DNA of 50,572 nucleotides from Armatimonadota bacterium (GCA_029781035.1 JAKOXK010000011.1:1-50572); one strand, 5' to 3'. Positions 1 to 10,026 are shown, counted from the first letter of the stretch. Made by a program: numbers and translations. The notes: generated by a model not told the origin, from the letters alone.

Positions 1-451
1 GCTTTCGGCCCGAGGTGCCGTCGAAGACCGCGTTAAGGGTCTGGACCTTGGTGCGGACGACTACCTGGCAAAGCCTTTCGAACTCAATGAACTCATCGCC
101 CGAGTCCGTGCTTTGATGCGGCGACGCCCTTCGGACATGAGCTGGCTGAACCTCGGTGACCTGACGCTCGAGCCCGTGACGCGCAAAGTCCGCCGAGGTG
201 ACCGTAGGATTGATCTGACCGCCAGGGAGTTCTCGCTCCTGGAGTACATGCTGAGAAACCGCGGACGAGTCCTGAGTCGGTCACAGATTATGGACGCCGT
301 CTGGGACGATCCATGCGGAGACTCGAACGTTGTGCCCGTCTACATCAACTATCTCAGGTCCAAGATCGAGCGGCCGGGAGTGCCCCGAATGATCCACACT
401 GTCCGTGGTGTCGGATACGTCTTGGAACTTCGGGAAGGTGAGGGCGCGTAG
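1..451 (+). CDS. OmpR/PhoB-family response regulator (5'-truncated by window edge)
   Basis: Only the C-terminal part is present. The open frame runs from base 2 with no start codon, so the gene begins upstream. It encodes the end of a receiver domain, with the conserved [10 protein letters not shown] stretch that carries the switch-region Lys-Pro, and then a linker. A full winged-helix DNA-binding domain follows, with [17 protein letters not shown], the recognition-helix region and the terminal RGVGYVLE signature of the OmpR family. It should be phosphorylated by the histidine kinase gene that follows and overlaps its 3' end, and then bind promoter DNA. The phospho-acceptor Asp lies outside the window. 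The target genes cannot be read from this sequence. The family call is secure; the specific pathway is unknown. Confidence 0.95.
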   Translation, partial: LSARGAVEDRVKGLDLGADDYLAKPFELNELIARVRALMRRRPSDMSWLNLGDLTLEPVTRKVRRGDRRIDLTAREFSLLEYMLRNRGRVLSRSQIMDAVWDDPCGDSNVVPVYINYLRSKIERPGVPRMIHTVRGVGYVLELREGEGA

Positions 452-1757
452 CCACAGGCGGCGGCTGACTCAGACCGTTTGTCTCGTCTTCGGTGCGATC
501 TTAGCGGCTCTGTTCTTTATCGCTTCAACGTTCTACCGGCAGGAGGAAGCGAGGTCCGCGAACACCGAACTGGACACGGTGTTGCGTGCGATCAGCACCG
601 AGTTGGCTGTCAATCCGAACTTCGACGACCTATGGGAACTGGCGCGGAGCCCTCGGGGGCTCTCCGCGTCGATCTTCCAGCCGAACGGCGACCCGTGGGA
701 CAACTTCGGGTCGCTGACGCTTGAGCCAAAGACCGGTCGCGGCTTGGCGATGATGAACGGGATTCTCGTCCGGTACGCGTCGAACAAGGTCAAAGACCGA
801 TTGGTCGTCGTCGCCGACAACTGGCAAGACGTCGTGGACGGCGATCTACGGCTGAACCTGATGTTGCTGGCGATCTGGTTTCCGTTGACCGCACTTGTCG
901 GCTACATCACATGGGCGACCGTGACGAACACGTTCAAACCCCTCTTGGGGATGGCCAAAGAGGCTGGCGAGCTCTCCCTGAGGGGGCCTGGATCTCGGTT
1001 GGCGGTTCCTGAAGACGCCGAGTTTGGGCCCCTGGCCGTTCAACTCAACGAGTTTCTTGACCGACTTGAGGCCAATGTCCGGCAGCAAGAGCGGTTCGTC
1101 CAAGATGCCGCCCACGAACTACGGACTCCCCTCACGATTCTTCGCGGTCAAGTGGAGACCGCCCTCCTCAGGGAAAGGACACCAGCCGAATACGCCTCCG
1201 TCTTGTCGCTCGTGCTCGACGAGGCCGTTCGAATGTCATCGCTCATCGAGTCGCTCTTGGTCAGTTCAAGGTCAGAGATGACGCCCGCACCGCTGAACCA
1301 ACTGGCTGTCAGTGTGCAAGAGGCCGTTGACAGGTGGAGGCCACGCTATGCTGAACGAGGAGTCCATCTCAAGGCGGAGATTCATCCGGCAAAGGCCACG
1401 ATCTTGTACCAAGAGATGGACAGTATCCTCGACAATCTCTTGGCCAACGCTCTGCGTCACAGTCCTGAAGGCGAGACGTGCCAAGTCCTGCTGGACTCGA
1501 AGGCTGGGCACACCGTGCTCAAGGTCTCCGACCGGGGTACCGGGATTCCTGACGACCTCAAGGAGAAGATCTTCGAGCGGTTCTATCGTACTGACACTTC
1601 CCGGAACCGGGAGTACGGTGGGTTTGGGATCGGCTTAGCCATCTGCCGCAGAATCATTGTGGAGCGAGGGGGCGAGATCCTCGTGGAGGACAATCAGCCG
1701 TCCGGAGCCGTTTTTGTCGTCCGTTGGACGGGGCGGACAAGAAGGCCGGCTAACTGA
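438..1757 (+). CDS. Two-component sensor histidine kinase
   Basis: Inner-membrane sensor kinase partnered with the overlapping upstream response regulator. I chose the GTG at 438 (14 bp overlap), which gives a basic N-terminus just before the first membrane helix. A GTG at 405 in the same frame is the alternative. Residues are numbered from 438. TM1 is about 13-34 and is followed by a short periplasmic sensor region of about 100 residues. TM2 is about 139-161, then a HAMP linker and a HisKA dimerisation domain with the phospho-accepting His at about 226 (AAHELRTP). The HATPase domain has an N box ([15 protein letters not shown]), a G1 box (DRGTGIP), an F box (FERFYRTD) and a G2 box (GGFGIGLAI). 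All the catalytic boxes look intact. The signal sensed is not evident. The gene converges on ruvB and the ends overlap by 8 bp. Confidence 0.93.
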   Translation: MRARSHRRRLTQTVCLVFGAILAALFFIASTFYRQEEARSANTELDTVLRAISTELAVNPNFDDLWELARSPRGLSASIFQPNGDPWDNFGSLTLEPKTGRGLAMMNGILVRYASNKVKDRLVVVADNWQDVVDGDLRLNLMLLAIWFPLTALVGYITWATVTNTFKPLLGMAKEAGELSLRGPGSRLAVPEDAEFGPLAVQLNEFLDRLEANVRQQERFVQDAAHELRTPLTILRGQVETALLRERTPAEYASVLSLVLDEAVRMSSLIESLLVSSRSEMTPAPLNQLAVSVQEAVDRWRPRYAERGVHLKAEIHPAKATILYQEMDSILDNLLANALRHSPEGETCQVLLDSKAGHTVLKVSDRGTGIPDDLKEKIFERFYRTDTSRNREYGGFGIGLAICRRIIVERGGEILVEDNQPSGAVFVVRWTGRTRRPAN

Positions 1758-2778
1758 AAAGCCCTGGAGAGTCTGACTTTTCCGGTGGCTGGAGTCCCAA
1801 GTGGATCCATGCGGCGTTCGCCACGGAGCGACCCCGGGGCGTTCGCTGGATCAGACCCTGTTGCAGGAGGAAAGGTTCATAGACATCCTCTATCGTCCCC
1901 GGGTCTTCGCCGGTCGCCGCCGCCAGAGTGTCGAGGCCGACTGGCCCACCGCCGAACTTGGTTGCAATGGTGGACAAGATCACACGGTCGATTCGATCTA
2001 GTCCCTTCCCATCGATTTCGAGCGCTGCGAGGGCTTTATCGGCGATTGTCTGACCAATCGTCTCCAGCCCGTCGACTTGAGCGAAGTCCCGGACTCTACG
2101 CAGAAGCCGGTTTGCGATTCTCGGAGTCCCTCGTGAACGCCGGGCGATCTCGCCGGCCCCAGATCGGTCGATGGGAAACCCGAGAATGTCGGCTGACCTG
2201 GTGATGATCTCGAACAAAGCGCGCTCATCGTAGAACGAGAAGTTCAAGACGATGCCAAACCGGTCGCGAAGCGGGCCCGTGAGCAAACCTTGTCGAGTGG
2301 TGGCACCCACGACGGTAAAGGGCGGCACGTCCAGCCTCACGGAGCGTGCTGCAGGTCCCTTTCCAATCATCAGATCCACTTTTCTATCCTCCATCGCCGG
2401 ATAGAGCATCTCCTCGACGGGTCGCGGCAGTCGGTGGATCTCATCAATGAACAGCACTGCACCTTCGTCAAGGTTCGTAAGAATGCCCACGAGATCCCCT
2501 GGTATTTGAAGCGCCGGGCCACTCGTCACGTGGATCGTCGTGGCCATCTCTTGTGCCACGATATGGGCCAAGGTCGTTTTGCCGAGCCCAGGGGGCCCGT
2601 AGAGCAGCAGGTGGTCGAGGGGCTCTTGACGCTGCTTGGCTGCAGCCAGGAAGACTCTCAGGTTGGTGCAGATCGCTTCCTGTCCGATGAATTCGACAAG
2701 TCGCCGCGGCCTGAGCGAAAGATCGTAGACGCGCTCGTCGGCGGCTTGGGTCGGTTCCAGGTCCGGCGTTCTGCTCAT
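1750..2778 (-). CDS. ruvB: Holliday junction branch-migration ATPase RuvB
   Basis: AAA+ motor of the RuvABC resolvasome, which drives branch migration of Holliday junctions during recombinational repair. The 342 residues match the usual family length. Visible motifs are Walker A (GPPGLGKTT), Walker B (LFIDEIHR), the sensor-1 region (GATTRQG), the arginine-finger region (GPLRDRFG) and a C-terminal winged helix (TPRGR). The start codon overlaps the ruvA stop by 4 bp (ATGA), so the pair is translationally coupled. The 3' end overlaps the convergent histidine kinase gene by 8 bp. ruvC is not in this window. Confidence 0.98.
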   Translation of the reverse strand: MSRTPDLEPTQAADERVYDLSLRPRRLVEFIGQEAICTNLRVFLAAAKQRQEPLDHLLLYGPPGLGKTTLAHIVAQEMATTIHVTSGPALQIPGDLVGILTNLDEGAVLFIDEIHRLPRPVEEMLYPAMEDRKVDLMIGKGPAARSVRLDVPPFTVVGATTRQGLLTGPLRDRFGIVLNFSFYDERALFEIITRSADILGFPIDRSGAGEIARRSRGTPRIANRLLRRVRDFAQVDGLETIGQTIADKALAALEIDGKGLDRIDRVILSTIATKFGGGPVGLDTLAAATGEDPGTIEDVYEPFLLQQGLIQRTPRGRSVANAAWIHLGLQPPEKSDSPGLFS

Positions 2779-3368
2779 CGCGACAAGCTCCGAAGGGCTG
2801 CTCGCAATTGATCGGCCATCGTCTCTGCCTCCTCGCGGGCACTGGTCGCAGCGGCCTCGGCGTCAGTACGGCGGTAGCCGAGCCCGACCAATGCGTCGAC
2901 CAGTTCGTCACCAGCCACGTCTCGCTGTGGCCCGGCATTCACCGCGGCAAGCTTCCGATCGAGCTCGATCTGCGGAACTTTGTCCTTGAGTTCGACGATG
3001 ATTCGCTCTGCGAGACGGGGCCCGATTCCGGACACCCGGATGAGAGCTTTGACGTCCTGAGTTAGAATCGCGTTCAACGCGCCGACCTCGCCAAGGTCAC
3101 TCAAGACGGACAGGCTCGTCTTGGGACCACACCCTTTGACATCCCGAAGAAGGTCGAACATTCGGCGTTGGTCTGGGTTCGTGAACCCGTACAGAGCCTG
3201 ATCGTCTTCTCGGAACACCTGACGGACGTAGAGATCGGTATGACCGCCCTCGATGAGTTGGAACGCGACCGTCGAGGGAACCTGCAACTCATATCCGACC
3301 CCGTTACACTCCACGACCACAGACGAACCGTGGTTCTCCAAGACTTCGCCGCGGAGACGAGCGATCAT
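2775..3368 (-). CDS. ruvA: Holliday junction DNA-binding protein RuvA
   Basis: Tetrameric protein that clamps the four-way junction and loads RuvB. It has 197 residues, standard for RuvA. The order is an N-terminal OB-fold ([11 protein letters not shown] start, V-x-C-N-G-V-G-Y-E-L), two helix-hairpin-helix motifs ([14 protein letters not shown] and [13 protein letters not shown]) and a C-terminal domain III ([16 protein letters not shown]) that contacts RuvB. It is the first gene of the ruvAB operon. No good Shine-Dalgarno lies at the usual distance. Instead AGGTAACCT sits 7 nt before the ATG (see the site at 3376). Confidence 0.98.
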   Translation of the reverse strand: MIARLRGEVLENHGSSVVVECNGVGYELQVPSTVAFQLIEGGHTDLYVRQVFREDDQALYGFTNPDQRRMFDLLRDVKGCGPKTSLSVLSDLGEVGALNAILTQDVKALIRVSGIGPRLAERIIVELKDKVPQIELDRKLAAVNAGPQRDVAGDELVDALVGLGYRRTDAEAAATSAREEAETMADQLRAALRSLSR

Positions 3369-3375
3369 TGAGAAA

Positions 3376-3384
3376 AGGTTACCT
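3376..3384 (-). promoter_or_regulatory. AGGTAACCT motif before ruvA (candidate -10 / operator)
   Basis: On the minus strand AGGTAACCT, palindromic around its centre, ends close to the ruvA ATG. The TAACCT hexamer is separated from the ATG by exactly 7 nt. The same nine bases occur 7 nt before queF and 6 nt before fabD. TAACCT fits a TANNNT -10 box, which would make the mRNA leaderless. Alternatively the AGG is a distant ribosome-binding site, or the palindrome binds a regulator. No convincing -35 was found. Confidence 0.4.
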
Positions 3385-3409
3385 TATGTCTAGGTGAACG
3401 TGGGGTGGT

Positions 3410-5089
3410 TCAGCCACCTTTGGACGAAGGGCCGAGGGGCAGGATCGGGATACCGCTCAAGTCGATGTCCGTCCTGACCACCGAAACGGGCTCCGCGTCG
3501 ATCTTGAACGTGACTCTGACTTCGTACGCCCGGGGCCAGGGCAAACCGATTGAGACGTCTTTAAGCCCCATCACCTCGTACTGCTGGTTTCCTGCGAAGA
3601 ACTTCGTTCCGAGAAGTTGCTCTTTGAACCTCTTCTCGAGTCTCTCGCCAAGATCGGCCTTTACTAGGTCGTCCACTTTCTGAAACTCGCTTCCGTAGGT
3701 TTCCTCACGGCTCGCGTGGGGCATCCTGTCGATCATCGCATAGGCTTCGGGCCGCACGAATCTGTGGTACTCGAAGTCGTTGACCAGGCGATGGAGGATG
3801 AAGGCCCTCAGCGCGACTTCACGCTCCAGAGGATCTGTGCCCTTCTTGCGCGCCAACATATAGACGTTCGCAGCGGGAATGGTCGTGCCCATCGTGTTTC
3901 CAGCGGTGTTCCAGCCAGCATAGGCGAGGATGCGCGAGGATCGACCGTCCGCAGTCAGTGCGTCGTAGACTCTTGGGTCGGCCACCCCGCCCGGCCCGAG
4001 ATTGACGTCCGCCACCGCAACCGGAAATCCTTGGTCGACTTCGCTCTTCATGCTTTGCAGGAAGGCATCCAGTGCGTAGCCGCGAGGATCGGGCGTATTG
4101 ACGTACAGCGAATAATCGAACGTCTCGCCTGGCTTCGCGAAGTCGGCACCCGAGCCCAAGATCTGGTCTTTCAGGCTGTTGTCTACAGTGTCCGACTCGT
4201 AGAACGCGACCTTCTGACGTCCGGCCTGATCGGCATACACGACTCTGATCTTTGGGGTCCAACCGTCACCGTCCAAAAGGGCTCGACTGAGCAAGACGTT
4301 GCCAAGTTGGTCGATCCCTTCAGCGAACAGCACCTTTCTGCCCGTTCCGAGATTGGCCACCATTTGTTTCAACCGCTTCGTCTCCGGCACGTGCGGGCCG
4401 ACGGCAGTGGCGTCGTCTTGACCCAGGACGAAGTAGTCGAAAACCCCCATCTGGGTCATGCGCAGGAGCTCTTCCTGAACGCGGTGGTTCCGATCTCGAA
4501 CGGCGTAGTAGCGGTCGATCTCACCGGCCGGTATTAGCTTCTTCAGGTGGGCCAACGAGGCCTTGGTCGCCGGATCCGGGCTCTCGTGGAACTTCTCGGC
4601 CAGTTCGGCATACCGGGCCATGTCCGCGCGCCACGGCTTGGACTCGTTCGTCGCCGTCGGTGAAAGCCGGGTGATCGTGCTGAATCCATAAACGCGAAGG
4701 CCCGGATGCTCTTTGCGGATCCTCCAAAACTCCCGCAGCCGGTTGATTGCTTGGGCGTACGTACTTCTGTCCGTGCGCGACGCAATGAGCCCGCCGTAAG
4801 CGACCATGTCCGTGTTGACGATCACCGCATCATAGTTCTGGAGGTTCTTCTCAAGCCAATCATTGATTCCTTCGGGACGGCCGGGCTGAAGAAAATGGCC
4901 GAGAAGATCGATCGGAGGCGTGTCTACTTGGACTCCGGCGAGGTCGCCGATCATCTGGGCAAACTGGCCAGTGGCGGGGCGGTCGTCAAGGGGAATAAGG
5001 ACGACTCGGTGAATCGAGCTCCCCGCGAAAGCCATTGAGGCCACACCCGCGACAACGGTGGCGACGAGGAAGCCCCTGAGCCGGCTCAT
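3410..5089 (-). CDS. DUF4127 family protein, exported
   Basis: About 559 residues from the ATG at 5089. I prefer this over the upstream in-frame ATG at 5239 because it is preceded by GGAGG and opens a clean signal peptide (MSRLRGFLVATVVAGVASMAFA). The mature protein begins with VVLIPLDDRPATG. It continues with YDAVIVNTDMVAYGGLIASR and a PSATNESKPWR-like stretch, which I recognise as the DUF4127 family. Members are usually 500-550 residues and of unknown biochemical function. Conserved Asp/His/Asn clusters such as DDRP, NTDM and GQDDA suggest metal or sugar binding, but that is inference. The next gene upstream in the transcription direction is a Gfo/Idh/MocA oxidoreductase 131 bp away, which hints at carbohydrate metabolism. 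Confidence 0.8.
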   Translation of the reverse strand: MSRLRGFLVATVVAGVASMAFAGSSIHRVVLIPLDDRPATGQFAQMIGDLAGVQVDTPPIDLLGHFLQPGRPEGINDWLEKNLQNYDAVIVNTDMVAYGGLIASRTDRSTYAQAINRLREFWRIRKEHPGLRVYGFSTITRLSPTATNESKPWRADMARYAELAEKFHESPDPATKASLAHLKKLIPAGEIDRYYAVRDRNHRVQEELLRMTQMGVFDYFVLGQDDATAVGPHVPETKRLKQMVANLGTGRKVLFAEGIDQLGNVLLSRALLDGDGWTPKIRVVYADQAGRQKVAFYESDTVDNSLKDQILGSGADFAKPGETFDYSLYVNTPDPRGYALDAFLQSMKSEVDQGFPVAVADVNLGPGGVADPRVYDALTADGRSSRILAYAGWNTAGNTMGTTIPAANVYMLARKKGTDPLEREVALRAFILHRLVNDFEYHRFVRPEAYAMIDRMPHASREETYGSEFQKVDDLVKADLGERLEKRFKEQLLGTKFFAGNQQYEVMGLKDVSIGLPWPRAYEVRVTFKIDAEPVSVVRTDIDLSGIPILPLGPSSKGG

Positions 5090-5220
5090 CGGGAGTAGAG
5101 GATACCTCCGGGGATCTGTGCTTTGGGTTATCCGGGCTGAAGTCGAGACAGGCACTGCCGGCCACCCTAAAGCATCGCGAGGGCACCCAAGTCCAATGTG
5201 TTGCCAGTGGCTTTGTGCGC

Positions 5221-6195
5221 TTACTCCAGGCTCACCCACTTCTCGGCCTCCGCGCTCGTGTAGATCGCGTCCATCACGGTGTCGCAGTAGGCTGCTTCCT
5301 GAGCTTTGACCAACTCCGCTGGAGTTCCACCCAGATAGTCCAGGAACGCATTGAATCCAGCAGGGACGGATTCCCCTACATCGGCCTTGGAGAACTCTCC
5401 ATTGGCACCAGCCAACATGAGGTCGCCTCCCAGTGTCGCATAGCCTTTGGTGCCCGTCACGATCATGCGGGTCGGGTCGGCGAGGTCGTCCCAGGAGGCG
5501 GCAAGAGTTCCAATCGCCCCGTCCTTGAATCTGAGGATGGCTTCACCGAGTTCGTCGCAGCCTGGATAGCGCTTGGTACCCATTGCCAACGCACCGGTGA
5601 CAGCAGTCACAGGGCCAAAGATCCAGAGCAGGAGGTCGAGTACGTGGGTGCCAAGGTCGCCAAAGGCGCCGACGCCTGACTGCTTGCGGTCGGCCATCCA
5701 ACGCCAGTCGCTGTCGAACCAGCCTCCGAGTGCTCCGCTGTGGCAGTTGCTGGCCCGGATCCGGGTGATTTGGCCAAAGAAGCCTGCATCCACCTTTTGC
5801 TTGAGCGCACGCACAGTCGCCAGTCCACGGCTGAAATAACCGGTCTGGAAAACGATGCGGTGATCGTCGAGCAACTTCTGGATCTCCCTCGACTGCTTCG
5901 CATTGAAGCCCATCGGTTTCTCGATGTAGACAGGCTTGCCAGCGCCCACTAGCTGTCCCACAATCTCAAGGTGGTGGACAGTCTCACTGCAGACGACGAA
6001 ACCACTGACCTCGGCGTCCCTGGCCATGTCTTGCACTGACCGGACTTGGCCGCCCAGGTTCTCTGCGTTCTTCTTGGCGCGCGCCGCGTCGTGGTCCCAC
6101 ACTCCCGCGCACCCCAGTCCTCGCTTCAGTGCCTCACCCGCAAAGCCCGGCGTGTGGATGTGAGCGGTTCCAATCCAAGCTAGTTTCGTCGCCAT
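5221..6195 (-). CDS. Gfo/Idh/MocA family NAD(P)-dependent oxidoreductase
   Basis: 324 residues from the ATG at 6195. The longer in-frame extension to 6378 lacks family-like sequence and was rejected. The N-terminus KLAWIGTAHIHTPGFAG forms the start of a Rossmann fold, though GxGxxG is modified to GTAHIH. The family signature EKP (YIEKPMGFNAKQ) is present, followed by the C-terminal alpha/beta dimerisation domain with DLGTHVLDLLLWIFG. Such enzymes oxidise or reduce sugars, inositols and related substrates with NAD(P). The substrate cannot be named. It is probably cytoplasmic, as no signal peptide is seen. It lies upstream of the DUF4127 gene on the same strand and may share its transcript. Confidence 0.88.
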   Translation of the reverse strand: MATKLAWIGTAHIHTPGFAGEALKRGLGCAGVWDHDAARAKKNAENLGGQVRSVQDMARDAEVSGFVVCSETVHHLEIVGQLVGAGKPVYIEKPMGFNAKQSREIQKLLDDHRIVFQTGYFSRGLATVRALKQKVDAGFFGQITRIRASNCHSGALGGWFDSDWRWMADRKQSGVGAFGDLGTHVLDLLLWIFGPVTAVTGALAMGTKRYPGCDELGEAILRFKDGAIGTLAASWDDLADPTRMIVTGTKGYATLGGDLMLAGANGEFSKADVGESVPAGFNAFLDYLGGTPAELVKAQEAAYCDTVMDAIYTSAEAEKWVSLE

Positions 6196-6364
6196 ACGCA
6201 GAGTTTGGCTGAAAGCGATCGAGTTTTTGGCTCGAACTCCGGTCATCGGGCGCCGATCTGCAGCTCCCGGGGTGCGCGGCAGGATCCGGTCAGTGCGCCG
6301 ATCCCAGGGTGAGCCCCTAGAGGTGTGACGCCACAAGCTCGGCCAGCTTGTCCGGCCGCGGCTC

Positions 6365-6376
6365 GCGGCTAGCCGC
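6365..6376. other. Perfect 12-bp palindrome downstream of the propeller-protein gene
   Basis: GCGGCTAGCCGC is self-complementary and lies 25 bp beyond the stop codon of the minus-strand gene ending at 6401. It sits in a GC-rich stretch that separates that gene from the oxidoreductase. It could be part of a transcription terminator stem, but there is no T-run on the minus strand, so the role is open. Confidence 0.3.
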
Positions 6377-6400
6377 ACTTCTGTCGCGACCAGAGCCTGG

Positions 6401-8332
6401 TCAGCCGTTCAGTGAGTAGGAGATCTTTGACAGATTCACGGCTCCAACAAAGCTGCCGTATTTCCGACCGTTGTTGCCCAGGGCCGAGATCACGCGGCAC
6501 CCAACTTTGACCGTGTGACTCCCGTCCATGTAGTCGGCCAGTTTCGTGCTCAGGTCAAGGTCGAACTCCTTGACGGTGCCCGATTCCGGTAACGGCTGCG
6601 ACTGGAACAGATCCCATCGCGACTTCTTAGTGTTCCAGATGAAGATCTGCCCTGTGTCCGATCCGATCCCGACTCCTGACATTCTCGCGATGAAGGTCGC
6701 TTCGCTGAACGAGGTGGGCCCGGCCGGCATGGCGAAGGTCAGTTGCGTCAGTTCGGAGTAGTCATCGTTGGTCTGGTGGGCGCTCAACACTTTATAGCCA
6801 GACCCAGTTCCGTTTACAATGTTCGCTAGCGTTCCAGATTTGTGCGTGCCTTGAAGAACGGCGACGGCTGACGGCGCCACGGCAAGTCCGGATCCGATGG
6901 TGATCGCCTTTGAAAGCGATGGAATGCCGCCGACGACGACGGTGATGGTCGAGGGACCCTTCTCGATGTTGCCCGGGACAGTGACCTTCGTGGAAACGAC
7001 CGCGCCACCAGTGGCGACGCCCATCGTGCTGTGGTCATGGGTGCGGCAGTACCTGACGTGGCCAGTCGAATTGTTCTTAATCCGGACGAGAGGGTAGTTC
7101 TCTGCATTGGTCGTGTCGTCGCCGTAAGCGTTGAACTGCGACAATCCGTTGAGCTGCTTGCCGTACAACGTGAAGGTCGAGCCCGGTGCGGCCGTTGCAG
7201 GGGCCGACGTGATCGTTGGCCTCCAAGCGCTGCTCGAAGTGCCAGAAGGCGTGTAGATCTCAACGTCGGCACTGTGGTCGGTGTACATCACCTGGCCCGT
7301 GGGCAGTACTAACATGCATCCCACAAACGAAGGATTGCCCGGTGAATTGGGCGTTGCAGGTTCGGGGATGAACTGCGAACCATCGAACTCATAAAACTGG
7401 ACAGGTGGACTGAACCCTGGACTTGGGGAGACGAGCACATGGCCGTTTGGTAGGAGGCAGGCCGGGCCGTCCTTGATACCGAACGACGTGTCGAACTGGG
7501 GCCCGTCGACCCAAGTCCCCGGATCCGTAGAAACCAGTCCTGGGGTGTAGATCGCGGTGTGGGCTGTGGCTGTTGCTCCCGTAGCGAAGACCTTGCCGTT
7601 GTACATCAGCACCATGGGGCCCATCTCCTCGGAACTCGGATCCTCAAGGGAGAAGGGTGTCGATCCGGCCGAAAACCACCGGTCTTGAATGGGGACGTAC
7701 TTCTCGCAAGCTGGCGCATTGGGGGAGTCGCAGGTCAACACGGTGCCGTCGGGGAGGAGTGTCCAGCCTTCTTCGTCGAAGGCGTCGCCTTTGCCAGCTC
7801 CGGCTAAGGGTGTCCACGTCAGGTTCGACGGGTTGAGGGACGCCATTCTGGTGTCAAACGGGTTGGCCAAGATCAACTGTCCGTTCGGCAATACCACGCA
7901 CTGGGCGTCCCCGATGTTGCCCCAGCCGCTGGGCGCAGCCAGTGTGGTCCATTTGTTGGTAAGCGGGTCGTAAAGGGCACCCCTGTTGGACCAGACGGGT
8001 GTGCCTCCGGAGTTCTCGTATTCGCCTCCCATGACGAACACTTTGCCGTTGCCCAAGACAGCCGATGCGTAATACAGGGGCGAGTACGTGCCGGGGAGGC
8101 TTGCGATCTGCGTCCAGGTTCCGTTGACATAGCTCCCGGTGTTGTCGGGAGTGAGCTTCCACCATTCAGTCGTCTCAGGCTTGTGGACAATGACAGTCCC
8201 GTCGGTCAGGAGAAGAGACAGGCTTGCCCCAGTCACTTTATGGGAGGTCGTCCTTACCCAGGTTCCTGCGAACACAGACGTGCTCACCATCGAAAGAAAG
8301 ACGGCGGCTCCGACCAGACGCATCTTGATCAT
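6401..8332 (-). CDS. Secreted galactose-oxidase-like beta-propeller protein with extra C-terminal beta-sandwich
   Basis: 643 residues with a signal peptide (cleavage near STSVFA-G). Residues of about 25-370 hold Kelch-type propeller blades: repeated LPNGxVLxxxG elements such as GNGKVFVMGG, LPDGTVLTC and LPNGHVLVS. About 375-490 is the all-beta domain typical of the galactose-oxidase-like C-terminus (DUF1929 type), including YPLVRIKNNSTGHVRY and THDHSTMGVATG. The last 150 residues form a separate beta-rich domain I do not recognise. The Tyr-His pair expected before the LPxG blade of true radical-copper oxidases appears replaced by NPSF, so oxidase activity is doubtful. It is probably extracellular and may bind carbohydrate. 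The start could instead be the ATG three codons further in. CAAAAT lies 7 nt before the first ATG. Confidence 0.78.
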   Translation of the reverse strand: MIKMRLVGAAVFLSMVSTSVFAGTWVRTTSHKVTGASLSLLLTDGTVIVHKPETTEWWKLTPDNTGSYVNGTWTQIASLPGTYSPLYYASAVLGNGKVFVMGGEYENSGGTPVWSNRGALYDPLTNKWTTLAAPSGWGNIGDAQCVVLPNGQLILANPFDTRMASLNPSNLTWTPLAGAGKGDAFDEEGWTLLPDGTVLTCDSPNAPACEKYVPIQDRWFSAGSTPFSLEDPSSEEMGPMVLMYNGKVFATGATATAHTAIYTPGLVSTDPGTWVDGPQFDTSFGIKDGPACLLPNGHVLVSPSPGFSPPVQFYEFDGSQFIPEPATPNSPGNPSFVGCMLVLPTGQVMYTDHSADVEIYTPSGTSSSAWRPTITSAPATAAPGSTFTLYGKQLNGLSQFNAYGDDTTNAENYPLVRIKNNSTGHVRYCRTHDHSTMGVATGGAVVSTKVTVPGNIEKGPSTITVVVGGIPSLSKAITIGSGLAVAPSAVAVLQGTHKSGTLANIVNGTGSGYKVLSAHQTNDDYSELTQLTFAMPAGPTSFSEATFIARMSGVGIGSDTGQIFIWNTKKSRWDLFQSQPLPESGTVKEFDLDLSTKLADYMDGSHTVKVGCRVISALGNNGRKYGSFVGAVNLSKISYSLNG

Positions 8333-8495
8333 TCCGTCGATTTTGATTGATGATCATCGTAAGTTTGGTAAGGATTCACTAAGGAGTCTGGTCGGGCACC
8401 ACGCAGTGGCATCGATCTGAAGGCAAGGACTGGATTCACGCGACTGCGGTAGCTGACCGAACCGCGGCCCGTAGGCCTAGTTTCTGGCTCACCGG

Positions 8496-10001
8496 CTACT
8501 CCCCGTGTCCCCGGTATTGCACAGCCTCACTGAGGTGAGTCCTCGTGACGGGCTCGCTCTCGTCCAGATCGGCGATCGTGCGTGAGACCTTGAGCAGGCG
8601 GTCGAAAACGCGGGCTGAGAGGTTGAGACGTGAGGTCACGGTACGCATGAACTCTTGGCATTCAGAGTCCATATGGACGAGGTCTTGAATCTCCTTCGGA
8701 GCCATCTTGGCATTGACCTTAGGCTTGCCGAACCTTGCTGCCTGTCGCTCACGAGCCCGCACCACCCGCGCACGGATCGCATCGGATCCTTCGCCGCTGG
8801 GCCTAGCCGTTAGTTCGTCAGGCTTGAGGCGAGGCACGTTGAGGTGAAGATCGATCCGATCCATGAGGGGGCCGCTGATCCGGCCCGCATAACGGTCGCA
8901 GATGGCGGCGCCGACGCATTTGGCTTCGGGGTAGCCCTTAAAGCCGCATGGACACGGGTTCATCGCCCCCACGAGGATGCACTCCGCCGGAAACTCCATC
9001 GATGCCGAAACCCGGGCCACACTCACGATGCCGTCCTCCAACGGCTGACGAAGCGCTTCCAGCACGCCGCGGTCGAACTCGGGCATCTCGTCCATAAAGA
9101 GCACTCCAAGGTGTCCGAGGCTCACCTCGCCCGGCTTGGGTACCTTGCCACCGCCGACGACCGCCGCATACGACGTCGTGTGGTGAGGCGAGCGGAACGG
9201 CCGCTCCCAGACCAAGCCCTCGCGCCCAGCCTTTTGGCCGCTGGCACTGTAAATCCGGGTGACTTCGATCGCCTCTTCAACGGAGAGGGGAGGCAGGATC
9301 GTGGGTAAGCGTCGAGCGAGCATGGTTTTGCCTGAACCCGGTGGACCTGTCATCAGCACGTTGTGCCCGCCAGCAGCCGCGATCTCGAGGGCGCGGACCG
9401 CGTGTGCCTGGCCCTTCACGTCGGCGAAATCCACTTCGTAGCGAGGAAGGTTGGCGGCTTGGTCACTGTGCTGGAAGGGCGTAAATGCGAGCGAGCCGTT
9501 CAGGAGCTCCACGACTTCGGCGAGCGAGCGCAGACCATAGACCTCGATCCCAGGCGTGACGGCTGCCTCGGCTGCGTTTTCAAGTGGCGTAACGATCCGC
9601 TCGAACCCCTTGGCGTGGGCCATGAGGGCCACGTTAACGGCGCCGTCGACTGGGCGGAGCATTCCATCGAGGCCCAACTCTCCGATGAGGACAGTACCTT
9701 CAAGGGCCGTGAAGGGCAACTGGGAGCCTGCGGCCAAGACTGCCACCGCGATCGCGAGATCGAGCGACGGGCCTTCTTTGCGGACGTCGCCTGGCGCCAG
9801 GTTGACCACAAGGCGTGTGAAGGGGAAGTCGAACCCGCTGTTGACGATGGCGCTCCGGACTCGGTCTTGGCTTTCTTGCACGGCCTTGTCTGGCAGGCCG
9901 ACGATGATGAACAAGGCCTTGCCCCCTTGAAGATCGACTTCGACGACGACGGGGAGGGCGTCAATCCCCGCCAAAGTCGCCGTGTGCGCTTGGGCGATCA
10001 T
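8496..10001 (-). CDS. comM: YifB/ComM family Mg-chelatase-like AAA ATPase
   Basis: 501 residues, standard for the YifB/ComM family. The order is an N-terminal Lon-like S5 fold domain (VDLQGGKALFIIVGLPDKAVQES; NLAPGDVRKEGPSLDLAIA), an AAA+ core with Walker A (GPPGSGKTM) and Walker B (LGVLFMDEMPEF), a CPCG zinc-like motif (AMNPCPCG) and a C-terminal Mg-chelatase domain. In Haemophilus and Vibrio, ComM is a hexameric helicase that promotes branch migration during natural transformation, so a DNA-recombination role is likely here. That function is transferred from the family. A GGAG ribosome-binding site lies just before the ATG. No competence genes are adjacent. Confidence 0.93.
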   Translation of the reverse strand: MIAQAHTATLAGIDALPVVVEVDLQGGKALFIIVGLPDKAVQESQDRVRSAIVNSGFDFPFTRLVVNLAPGDVRKEGPSLDLAIAVAVLAAGSQLPFTALEGTVLIGELGLDGMLRPVDGAVNVALMAHAKGFERIVTPLENAAEAAVTPGIEVYGLRSLAEVVELLNGSLAFTPFQHSDQAANLPRYEVDFADVKGQAHAVRALEIAAAGGHNVLMTGPPGSGKTMLARRLPTILPPLSVEEAIEVTRIYSASGQKAGREGLVWERPFRSPHHTTSYAAVVGGGKVPKPGEVSLGHLGVLFMDEMPEFDRGVLEALRQPLEDGIVSVARVSASMEFPAECILVGAMNPCPCGFKGYPEAKCVGAAICDRYAGRISGPLMDRIDLHLNVPRLKPDELTARPSGEGSDAIRARVVRARERQAARFGKPKVNAKMAPKEIQDLVHMDSECQEFMRTVTSRLNLSARVFDRLLKVSRTIADLDESEPVTRTHLSEAVQYRGHGE

Positions 10002-10026
10002 GCTCCGAAGCGGTCAATGTACCCGT

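Noticed and set aside
3716-4537. 273-codon plus-strand open frame
   Set aside because: Antisense to the DUF4127 gene; no recognisable motif.
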